A stretch of 30,911 nucleotides of DNA from CAZKUN01 sp964555935 (GTDB lineage: Bacteria; Armatimonadota; Zipacnadia; Zipacnadales; VGFC01), in contig CAZKUN010000093.1 of NCBI GenBank assembly GCA_964555935.1, positions 1 to 30,911 on the forward strand, given 5' to 3'. Below the pieces are notes generated by a model. The model did not search any database. It was not told where the DNA came from and saw nothing but the letters and a program-made list of their open reading frames with translations. This document shows, in pieces, positions 24,765 through 30,911 of this stretch (within the stretch, counting starts at the first letter, position 1; each line of letters opens with the position of its first letter). Made by a program: the position numbers and the translations under genes.

Positions 24765-25823
24765 ATGTCAGCCATCCTGTTCTCGCTGCTCGCAGCCCCA
24801 TCGGTTGCCGACCCCCCTCCGCCGGCGCGCGCCGGCCGTGTCCTCTTTGAGATCACCGTGCAGATTTGGGCCGTCCCCATTCGCTCGGAGGCCTGGGAGC
24901 GCATCTCCGAGGTCCAGAACGTCCTGCCCATGCTTGAGGAGGCAATCGCCTCGGGCGCGGCCACACGCGTCAACGAACCACGGGTGGCTCTGCGGAACGG
25001 GCGCCGTGGTGAGACGGAATTCACGACAGGGGTGACTTACTTCCGATTCGATGAGACGAGGCAAGAGTACGAACCTGCGACAGTCACGCTCCGGAACAGT
25101 CTCGTAGCCACGCCGCGTCTTCTCAACGACGGCACGATTGAGGTCCCGATCGAGTGCCGGCAGATGCGAGTGCTGGGAGTCAGCACGGGCCCGCACAACG
25201 AGGCCGTCCCAACCGTGGTGAGTCAGTCCGTCGAAGCCACCATCTTCGCGCGTGACGGGGAAACGGTGGCGATCGAGGCACTTGCGGCAATGGGTGAGGA
25301 GCCGCGCGCGGATGAGGGCGATCTCCGCCCTGTCGCGTCGGCCATCTACCTCCTCGTGACGCCACGCATCATCAACCCGCACGTCCTCGCGCCTGAGCCT
25401 CGCGAGAGGTACCGGCTGGACCAGTGCATCGATAGCATCGAGGGCCTGTGTGGCGCAGCCCGTCTTTACGCTGATGACACCCAGGGGATGCTGCCGGGCG
25501 CCGAGTGGGAGGGCCAAGTCGATCCATACCACGGATCCTGCGTACCTTGCCCGGTCGTGGGCCCAGGGGATTACGGTTTCGTGCTGAACGCCAAGGTGGC
25601 GGGACTTCCGCTGGACGACATCACCGACCCCGCCGGCATCGTGCTCTTCTTCGAGGGAGATACGCGGGGCCTGCCGCCCGTCGGTGGAATCGAGGCCGCG
25701 CCACTTGATCCGCGCCACGAGGGCAAGATCGTTGTCGGTTTCGTCGACGGGAATGCCCACGCCGTCTTGCCGGACATGCTCCAAGAGTTGCTCGACCGCG
25801 ACCCACTGACATACGTCCCGTAG
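24765..25823 (+). CDS. Exported secretin-like domain fused to a prepilin-type head domain
   Basis: The ATG at 24765 is chosen for GGGAGAGG (24749-24756) upstream and for the signal peptide MSAILFSLLAAPSVA; a TTG at 24744 is in the same frame. The product is 352 aa. Residues 25-205 resemble the C-terminal domain of secretins: TVTLRNSLVATPRLLNDGTI, then ATIFARDGETVAIEAL and a closing IYLLVTPRII. Residues 215-340 resemble the soluble head of the DUF1559/prepilin family: QCIDSIEGLCGAARLYADDTQGMLPG echoes the prepilin's CSTNLRQL..MYAMDYDDMFPG, CP at 262-263, DPAGIVLFFEGD, and RHEGKIVVGFVDGNAH echoes RRHNGGVNCAFVDGHVK. No N-terminal prepilin helix is present. The two halves suggest a periplasmic or outer-membrane part of a type II/IV pilus-related system. 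The domain calls are by eye. Confidence 0.65.
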   Translation: MSAILFSLLAAPSVADPPPPARAGRVLFEITVQIWAVPIRSEAWERISEVQNVLPMLEEAIASGAATRVNEPRVALRNGRRGETEFTTGVTYFRFDETRQEYEPATVTLRNSLVATPRLLNDGTIEVPIECRQMRVLGVSTGPHNEAVPTVVSQSVEATIFARDGETVAIEALAAMGEEPRADEGDLRPVASAIYLLVTPRIINPHVLAPEPRERYRLDQCIDSIEGLCGAARLYADDTQGMLPGAEWEGQVDPYHGSCVPCPVVGPGDYGFVLNAKVAGLPLDDITDPAGIVLFFEGDTRGLPPVGGIEAAPLDPRHEGKIVVGFVDGNAHAVLPDMLQELLDRDPLTYVP

Positions 25824-25995
25824 TTTCCATCGGCGCTGCGGCTCGCCGCTGACCTGGTACCATCACCATGGAGCCGAACATGCAGAATCCCATCAATCAA
25901 CATCGGCTTGCGCGCTTTCGTTCTTCGGGCGTTCCCCGCGCGTCAGCACACATCTGCGCGCCGTGTCGTCACGGAGGGCCGCGATAACCCCAGCC

Positions 25996-26646
25996 TCACA
26001 ATGCCTCGACGTCCAACATGCCGTGTTTCACTGCAAACCGAACGACGTCCGCCCGGCCCTTTGCTCCGAGCTTCTTCAGGATCTTCGCGCGGTGGGCCTC
26101 GACCGTGCGCCCCGAGATGTCCAGCTCTTCCCCAATCTCATTGCTCGTGAGGCCGAGCGCCCAGTGCGCGCAGACCTCCATCTCGCGAGGGGTGAGTACA
26201 CCGGACGCCCCTGCCGGCGCAGGCTCAGCATCGTGTCTTGCTATCAGTTGGCCAGCCACCAGTGGATCGATGTAAGACTGGTCCTGGTGGGCCGCCCGAA
26301 CTGCGTCGAACACGGCCGCGCTACTGGATCGCTTCAAGACGAAGCCACGCGCGCCGGTATTGAGCAGCTCCTCGGCGTAGGACGCGTCGTCATGCATGGT
26401 AAGCACAACGATGGCAAGGTCCGGCTTGTCCTCGAGCACCGCCTCCGCCACGCGGGGCCCCGACATGTCCGGCATGGTGATATCCAGGATCAGCACATCG
26501 ACATCGGTGGTCCGCACGGCATCAACCGTCTCCTCGCCTCCGCCGCACTCGCCGACCACCTCAAAGTCTGGCTGGGCGTCTAAGAGTCCGCGCAGTCCGC
26601 TGCGGAACACCGCGTGGTCGTCAGCAATCAGTATCCGAATGCTCAT
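25996..26646 (-). CDS. NarL/FixJ-family response regulator
   Basis: A 216-aa response regulator. The receiver domain (1-120) has acidic pocket D9-D10, phosphoacceptor D55 in LILDITMPD, T83 and K105, all expected residues. A LuxR-type helix-turn-helix follows (about 148-210): LTPREMEVCAHWALGLTSNEIGEEL then ISGRTVEAHRAKILKKLG. It is a DNA-binding transcription factor controlled by the kinase encoded just upstream, whose 3' end overlaps this gene by 26 bases, so the pair is cotranscribed and translation is coupled. Its target genes are unknown; the family includes nitrate-responsive NarL, but nothing in the sequence proves a link to the nap genes 10 kb away. Confidence 0.94.
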   Translation of the reverse strand: MSIRILIADDHAVFRSGLRGLLDAQPDFEVVGECGGGEETVDAVRTTDVDVLILDITMPDMSGPRVAEAVLEDKPDLAIVVLTMHDDASYAEELLNTGARGFVLKRSSSAAVFDAVRAAHQDQSYIDPLVAGQLIARHDAEPAPAGASGVLTPREMEVCAHWALGLTSNEIGEELDISGRTVEAHRAKILKKLGAKGRADVVRFAVKHGMLDVEAL

Positions 26647-28336
26647 CGCTGTTCTCCGTTTCCCCGACTCTGACCCGGATTACCGTGCCGGCTCCCGGCG
26701 ACGACTCGACAATGAACTCGCCCTTCACCATCGCGGCGCGCTCGCGCATCCCCAATAGCCCCAATGAGTCGCGTCCATTCCTCGCCGTCTGACTCGGCTC
26801 GAAGCCGATGCCGTCGTCCTCCACAATCAGAATGGTCTCTCCGCCACGCCGTGTCAGGACGACGTTGACTTGGGTCGCCTTGGCATGCCGCAGAATGTTC
26901 GTCACGGCTTCCTGGGCGATCCGATATAGGGAGACCTCCACATCACTGGGCAGGCGCGGGTCACGCGCCGAACTCACGAACTCGTAGTCGATGGCGAGCC
27001 CCGTCCGATCCGCTGTGTGGTCCAGATAGCGCCCCAATGCTGACTCCAGTCCATAGTCGTCCAGGACTGATGGTCGCATGCGCCAAGCCATGCTTCGCAC
27101 CTGATCGATCACGCTCTGGACGCGCTCTACGATGTCCTTCCGGTGCGCAACGCACTCGGCGGGCATCCCGGCTGTTTCGCCGGGGTCGGTGTTCATCATG
27201 AAACTGGTCAGAGCCTGCCCCAGTTCATCGTGGAGTTCGCGTGCAATACGTTTGCGCTCTTCCTCCTGACCCTCGACTATGCGCCCCAGAAGCGCCACGC
27301 ACGCCGCCTCTTCTTGCTCCGCCACCGCTAACCTCGCGCGGCCTTCGAGTCGTCTGAAGCTCAAGTTCGCCAAGAGGGCCAGCAGCGTCCCCAAAGCAGC
27401 AATCTCGACGGTGGCTTCCCATCCCGAACTCGCTCCTCGGGACGCTGCTTCTTGGGGATACTGAAACGCCAGCCACCACCTTGTCTCGGAGGCGATGTCG
27501 ACGGGAGTCCAGAGCGTCGTCCACTCGCCCACTTCGAATGTGTCAGCGGCTCCGGCGTAGAACTGCGCCACTCCTTCGGATTCAAATACGCGCCGGAACC
27601 AGGCGAGCGTCTCGGCTCGCAGGTTGTCGCACCCGAAGACCTCTCCCCGGTCGTTCGCGAGGATGGCCGCATTCAAGTGGTGCCCGACTCCAAGCTCCGC
27701 TTCGATGTTCTCGCGCGAGACCATCCCCGAGACAATGCCAACGAGTTCGTCGTCCGACCTGATGGGCACCGAGTAGACCACGCCATCGGCCTGAGAGCCG
27801 TCTGCCTCTCTGACGCAGAGGGAGACTGGTTGACTGATCTGCGCGTCCACGCCGGGCTCATCGGCGAACCTGGCCATCTGCGCGATCTGGGCGGCGTATT
27901 CGGCCTCCTCGAACTCGAGCGAGTGTTCCTCCTTGGCCGCGCCGGGCTCGGAGCCGCGTTCGAACGTCATGAACGGCTGCCGCGTTCCGTCGAATCCCCG
28001 CTCAATGATATAGACTTCCGACAGAAGCGTCTCTGCCCACTGGTGGTCGAAGACCGCCTGGATATGCTGGCGCGATGCGCCAGTCATAGCCCTGACATCG
28101 GGGTCGAGACTGACGTACAGGATCGTGGAATAGACGCCGCGGAGGTATGTTTGGATGTGGTGCCGGGTGCCCTCCATCCGGGCCTTGGCCTCGGCCCGAC
28201 GGGCCTCGCGAGTCGCCTTAGTCTGGGCGCGACTGCGATACGCCGTAGCCGAGGCGGCGATGACCGTGGCCGCACAGATGAAGGCGACGGTGAGCGTCCG
28301 TCCCCGAACATGGTGTTTCAGCGGGCGAGAGGGCAT
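26621..28336 (-). CDS. Membrane histidine kinase (HisKA_3 type) with extracytoplasmic sensor
   Basis: A 571-aa NarL-partner kinase. One helix at about 14-32 and another at 309-327 bound a roughly 275-residue extracytoplasmic region whose VVYSVPIRSDDELVGIVSGMVSRENI element looks like a Cache/PDC ligand-binding fold. After a short coiled-coil linker the HisKA_3 box RKRIARELHDELGQ gives phosphoacceptor H369. The ATPase domain has an N-box (EAVTN, N480), DDGIGF (507-512) and GLLGM (526-530). AAGGAAG upstream supports ATG 28336. It phosphorylates the response regulator encoded next, with which it overlaps by 26 bases. The ligand is unknown; small organic acids or amino acids are usual for Cache domains. 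Divergent from the GPP34 gene. Confidence 0.93.
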   Translation of the reverse strand: MPSRPLKHHVRGRTLTVAFICAATVIAASATAYRSRAQTKATREARRAEAKARMEGTRHHIQTYLRGVYSTILYVSLDPDVRAMTGASRQHIQAVFDHQWAETLLSEVYIIERGFDGTRQPFMTFERGSEPGAAKEEHSLEFEEAEYAAQIAQMARFADEPGVDAQISQPVSLCVREADGSQADGVVYSVPIRSDDELVGIVSGMVSRENIEAELGVGHHLNAAILANDRGEVFGCDNLRAETLAWFRRVFESEGVAQFYAGAADTFEVGEWTTLWTPVDIASETRWWLAFQYPQEAASRGASSGWEATVEIAALGTLLALLANLSFRRLEGRARLAVAEQEEAACVALLGRIVEGQEEERKRIARELHDELGQALTSFMMNTDPGETAGMPAECVAHRKDIVERVQSVIDQVRSMAWRMRPSVLDDYGLESALGRYLDHTADRTGLAIDYEFVSSARDPRLPSDVEVSLYRIAQEAVTNILRHAKATQVNVVLTRRGGETILIVEDDGIGFEPSQTARNGRDSLGLLGMRERAAMVKGEFIVESSPGAGTVIRVRVGETENSDEHSDTDC

Positions 28337-28385
28337 CTCGCTGGCTTCCTTATCTCGTGGTCTGCTACTTCCTCGCTCCCGCGTT

Positions 28386-28412
28386 CGGGTGGGCGTCGAT
28401 CTCGCCCACCCG
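28386..28412. repeat. Inverted repeat between divergent kinase and GPP34 genes
   Basis: Perfect 10 bp arms cgggtgggcg (28386-28395) and cgcccacccg (28403-28412) with a 7-base loop (tcgatct). It lies 50 bases upstream of the kinase start and 134 bases upstream of the GPP34 start. A position between divergent genes rules out a terminator and allows either an operator for the two-component system or another REP-like hairpin with a longer loop. Confidence 0.5.
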
Positions 28413-28545
28413 CGCGACGTTCGTCAGCGTGTTCGCGACACGACTGCCGCGGGCCTGCCTGGCCAGGCGTCACCGCCCCACGGCAACTTCCGTGCAGTGG
28501 ATGGTGCTGTTCCTAGTAAGCAGACGCACCTGGGAGATGACAACC

Positions 28546-29279
28546 ATGAACCTAACCATGCCTGAGGAAATCGGTCTGCTGGCGCTGGATGATGACAAAG
28601 GCACCTTTGCGTATGGAACCGACTACGGCGTCGGCGGCGCTGCGCTCGTTGAGTTGATCACGCGCGGCAAGCTCGCGCTGGTTGAGGACAGAGCGCATGT
28701 CGCGGACCCCACCCCGACGGGCGAGCCCCTTCTGGACGGCGTCCTGGCCAGGATTGCCGATTCGAAGAAGCCGAGGGGCCTGCAGTATTGGATCGGCGTC
28801 ATGAGCCACATGGGCTCCACGATCCGTGGCCCGCTCGTAGACAGCCTGAGCGCGAAGGGGCTGGTCCGTCGTCAGGAGGGCAAGGTGCTCTGGATCTTCG
28901 ACGTCGAGCGCTACCCCGAGGCCGACGGCCGAGCCNNNNNNNNNNCGAGGTAAATCACGCGGCAGATTGTAGCAGAGGGGGATGGGGGAAGCCAGAGGCC
29001 GACGGCCGAGCCGAGTGCGACATCGTCTCGCGGATTCGCGAGGTTATCATTGAGGGCAAGACGCCTGATGCCCGCACGGCCACGCTGATCAGCCTCGCGA
29101 AGCCCACCGGCCTGCTTTCCGCCGCGCTGAGCAAGGAAGAGATGAAGTACGGCAAGGATCGGATCGAGCAAGTGAGGAATGCGGAGCCGATCGGCGATGA
29201 GATCGCGGACGCCATCGAGGCGTGTCAGGCAGCGGTCGCAGCGGCGGTCATGGTCAGCACGACCAGCGTGACCACCTAG
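28546..29279 (+). CDS. GPP34 (GOLPH3/Vps74-like) family protein, interrupted by a spurious assembly gap
   Basis: ATG 28546 has GGGAG nine bases upstream and opens NLTMPEEIGLLALDDDKGTF, the typical GPP34 start (LtLpEEllLLaLdd.kG). The first part runs 130 codons to the Ns at 28936, ending YPEADGRA. The second part continues after a repeated copy of the same bases: ADGRA then ECDIVSRIREVIIEGKTPDARTATLISLAKPTGLL, which is the family's C-terminal helical half. Removing 28936-29012 joins the two in frame to give 218 aa, the usual length. In eukaryotes GPP34 proteins bind phosphatidylinositol-4-phosphate and retain Golgi enzymes; the bacterial role is not established. It precedes the sulfatase at 29304 by 24 bases and may be cotranscribed with it. 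Confidence 0.85.
28936..28994. other. Assembly gap (10 Ns) plus apparent duplicated contig end
   Basis: Ns occupy 28936-28945. The 18 bases before them (28918-28935) are identical to 28995-29012, and the gene reads through in frame if everything between is dropped. The 49 bases 28946-28994 are therefore probably a spurious contig end. Confidence 0.8.
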
Positions 29280-29303
29280 ACCGCGCCCGCATGGGGGGAC
29301 TGC

Positions 29304-30707
29304 ATGAGCAAGCCGAATGTCGTTCTGTTCGTCACCGATGGGCACCGCACGGACGCCCTCGGGTGCTACGGGAACCCGCTTCTGCAAACCCCCAACATCG
29401 ATGCTCTCGCCGCCGGCGGCGCGCTGATGCGCCGCGCGTTCTGCTCGCACTCGGTCTGCATGCCAACTCGCGCGTCGCTCATCACCGGGCGTTACCCGCA
29501 TGTTCACGGCGTCTGGGCCAACGGCTGTCGACTCTCCGAAGACGAGGTGACGCTGCCGCAAGTCATGAGCGAGAACGGCTACGCGACTTGCGCGGCGGGC
29601 AAGGTCCATCTAGAGCCCCAGCAGGTGCACGCCGGCGGGGTGGCGCCGAGGATCGAAGGCTCGTACTACGGCTTCGACGAGGTCCACCTGTGTGAGAACA
29701 ACCTCGGCGAGGAGTACCTTCAGTTCATCGACGAGCAATACCCCGAACTCTCCGAGCGCGCCCGCAAGCGCGATTCAATGCCCGAGGAAGCCCACGACCT
29801 GCAGTGGAGCACCGACCAGGCGATCTCGTTCATCGAGCGCCAGGCTCAGGCCGACACGCCCTTCCTGTGCCAGTGCTCGTTCCACGAACTCATCCCCCCC
29901 AGCACGCCACCGCCCGTGTTCGCCGGGATATATGACCCGACCGACATGACCGTGCCGAGGTTGTGCGAGGATGACCTTGCGAAGAAGCCGCCGTTTTACC
30001 GGCAATGCTACGAGGGTTACGTTGCGAATGGCATGCAGCCGGATGAGCCGACCTTGCGCGAGCACATCGCGGGAATGTACGACCAGGCGAGTTTCATCGA
30101 CAAGCAGCTCGGCCGGCTCGTCAACGCGCTGAAGCGCGCCAGGGTCTACGACAACACGATCGTGCTCTTCACCGCCGACCACGGTCTGAGCCTGAACGAT
30201 CACTGGCAATGGCGGCACGGGCCGTTCCTGTTTGACGAGGTCATCAACGTGCCGATGATCTGGCGGGTGCCCGGCTGCGATGGCAGCGAAACCGCGGCGC
30301 TGGTGGAGCAAGTCGACATCATGCCGACGCTTCTCGACATGTGTGGAATGGCGATTCCGCCTGGAGTTCAGGGCCGAAGCATCGCGCCGCTAGCCCGCGG
30401 CGAGTCCGACACGAGCGGACGCGATTCGGTGCTCGTACAGGAGCGTCACGCGCCCGATCTCATCGTCCGCGGTCTGGATGTCGAACTGATCTGGCAGGTT
30501 GGCTTGCGGACGGATGAGTGGAAGCTGATCCACTACGATAGCTATCCGCATGGCGAGCTGTATGACCTGAAGAACGATCCGGGCGAGTTCAACAACCTGT
30601 GGGCTGACCCGGCGTGGCTCGGCCAGCGGCGCGAAATGGAAGCGCTCTTGATGGAGCGCCTGGTCGCGGCGCAGGACCCGCTGCCCGTGCGCGAATGTAG
30701 CTGGTAG
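29304..30707 (+). CDS. Sulfatase-family hydrolase without signal peptide
   Basis: A 467-aa type I sulfatase. GGGGGGA (29293-29299) just before ATG 29304 supports the start. The protein begins MSKPNVVLFVTDGHRTDALG, with metal-ligand D12 and no signal peptide. C-M-P-T-R at 52-56 is the formylglycine motif, followed by ASLITGRYPH. TADHGLSLNDH and the GELYDLKNDPGEFNNLW end are normal for the family. TDGHRTD in place of the commoner DDQ motif places it near a subfamily that includes choline- and phosphonate-type hydrolases. It is predicted to work in the cytoplasm, unlike the two exported sulfatases in this window, and may act on small sulfated compounds. It follows the GPP34 gene closely. Confidence 0.92.
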   Translation: MSKPNVVLFVTDGHRTDALGCYGNPLLQTPNIDALAAGGALMRRAFCSHSVCMPTRASLITGRYPHVHGVWANGCRLSEDEVTLPQVMSENGYATCAAGKVHLEPQQVHAGGVAPRIEGSYYGFDEVHLCENNLGEEYLQFIDEQYPELSERARKRDSMPEEAHDLQWSTDQAISFIERQAQADTPFLCQCSFHELIPPSTPPPVFAGIYDPTDMTVPRLCEDDLAKKPPFYRQCYEGYVANGMQPDEPTLREHIAGMYDQASFIDKQLGRLVNALKRARVYDNTIVLFTADHGLSLNDHWQWRHGPFLFDEVINVPMIWRVPGCDGSETAALVEQVDIMPTLLDMCGMAIPPGVQGRSIAPLARGESDTSGRDSVLVQERHAPDLIVRGLDVELIWQVGLRTDEWKLIHYDSYPHGELYDLKNDPGEFNNLWADPAWLGQRREMEALLMERLVAAQDPLPVRECSW

Positions 30708-30756
30708 GAGGCCCCACGCAGAAAGTTGGCGCAAACTCGCGGGCCGTGTCGACTAG

Positions 30757-30911
30757 TATGTACAGGGGAACTCGTCGTCTGAGTTCCCACTCCATACAGG
30801 ATCAATCACCCCCACCAAACCGAATCATCCGGACCGGTGTCGGCCGCCGAGGCTCTATGGGACAACCGCCGCAACGACGTTCACGTTCGCGGTCAAGTAC
30901 ACGGACGCGAA
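30757..30911 (+). other. Open reading frame running off the window end
   Basis: After a TAG at 30754, one frame stays open to the last base and ends RLYGTTAATTFTFAVKYTDA. The TTFTFAVKYTDA stretch looks like the start of a strand-rich extracellular repeat domain seen in large secreted proteins. No ATG is present in that frame, and the hairpin at 30766 lies within it, so the 5' part may be noncoding or the gene damaged. The rest of the region (30708-30756) holds nothing I recognise. Confidence 0.25.
30766..30788. terminator. Possible terminator hairpin after the last sulfatase
   Basis: gggaactc (30766-30773) and gagttccc (30781-30788) form a perfect 8 bp stem with a 7-base loop (gtcgtct), 59 bases after the sulfatase stop. 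No T-run follows, so an intrinsic terminator is uncertain. The loop is longer than in the REP-like hairpins. Confidence 0.4.

Noticed and set aside
25831..25848. cggcg...cgccg inverted repeat after the gene ending at 25823
   Set aside because: Only a 5 bp stem with an 8-base loop; too weak to call a terminator or a member of the REP-like family.
25868..25987. A 39-codon ATG frame between the secretin/prepilin-head gene and the response regulator
   Set aside because: No good ribosome site and arginine-rich composition typical of noncoding GC-rich sequence; it lies between convergent genes.
1..30911. tRNA or rRNA genes
   Set aside because: No cloverleaf with a TTCGA-type T-loop and no rRNA-like conserved stretch was found by eye.

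Overview
The window looks like a piece of a GC-rich, uncultivated bacterium, probably a draft or metagenome assembly because two runs of ten Ns mark scaffold joins. The best lineage clue is the prepilin at 9061-9670. Its start (MRRGFTLIEM followed by ILAAILFPVFSRARAKARQ) and its RRHNGGVNCAFVDGHVKW end are of the kind common in Armatimonadota and related phyla. The repeated pairing of sulfatases, LamG proteins, Gfo/Idh/MocA and xanthan-lyase-type FAD proteins also fits Armatimonadota, Planctomycetota, Hydrogenedentota or similar. The phylum assignment is an inference.

Layout. 39-5757: glycan or ester catabolism genes, with a secreted LamG/FAD oxidoreductase and an SDR on the minus strand, divergent from a Tat-exported sulfatase. 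5896-9057: small unrelated genes, namely a membrane protein cut by an assembly gap, an AlkP-superfamily protein lacking two expected active-site residues, a NifU/IscU-like scaffold lacking one expected cysteine, and a macro-domain protein. 9061-9670: a frameshifted prepilin. 9895-16308: a molybdenum and nitrate-reductase block on the plus strand (mobA, a MoeA-like gene, an FmdE-MobB fusion, napD, napA and a tetraheme NapB). The genes are joined by TGATG/ATGA overlaps except for one 168-base gap before napD. 16388-24648: a second catabolic block around a divergent centre. One arm holds Gfo/Idh/MocA, a DUF5060/GH5-like glycosidase and a LamG protein. The other holds a secreted glycosidase-like protein, an unrecognised protein and a Tat-type sulfatase. 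24765-25823: an exported protein that appears to join a secretin-like domain to a prepilin head domain. 25996-28336: a NarL-type two-component pair. 28546-30707: a GPP34 protein and a sulfatase without a signal peptide.

Working together. The block 9895-16308 is coherent. MobA, the MoeA-like protein and FmdE-MobB can supply and insert molybdopterin guanine dinucleotide, NapD guards the Tat signal of NapA, and the tetraheme NapB passes electrons to NapA. No NapC or NapGH is visible, so the quinol-side donor is not in the window. The catabolic blocks can be read as export of sulfatases and glycosidases to strip polysaccharides, followed by intracellular NAD(P)-dependent sugar oxidation. No formylglycine-generating enzyme is visible.

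The most unusual signal is not a gene. About nine short GC-rich hairpins are scattered between genes. They differ in stem sequence but share an architecture: 7-10 bp stems, small pyrimidine loops such as TCCC, CCCT or TTCC, often a GTAG or GTA foot on the 5' side, and the same orientation even where genes run the other way. One sits inside the FmdE-MobB gene, where it is exactly eight codons long and lies in the linker between the two domains. They resemble REP elements moved by Y1 (RAYT) transposases. Other findings worth checking are the secretin/prepilin-head fusion and a false assembly gap inside the GPP34 gene.
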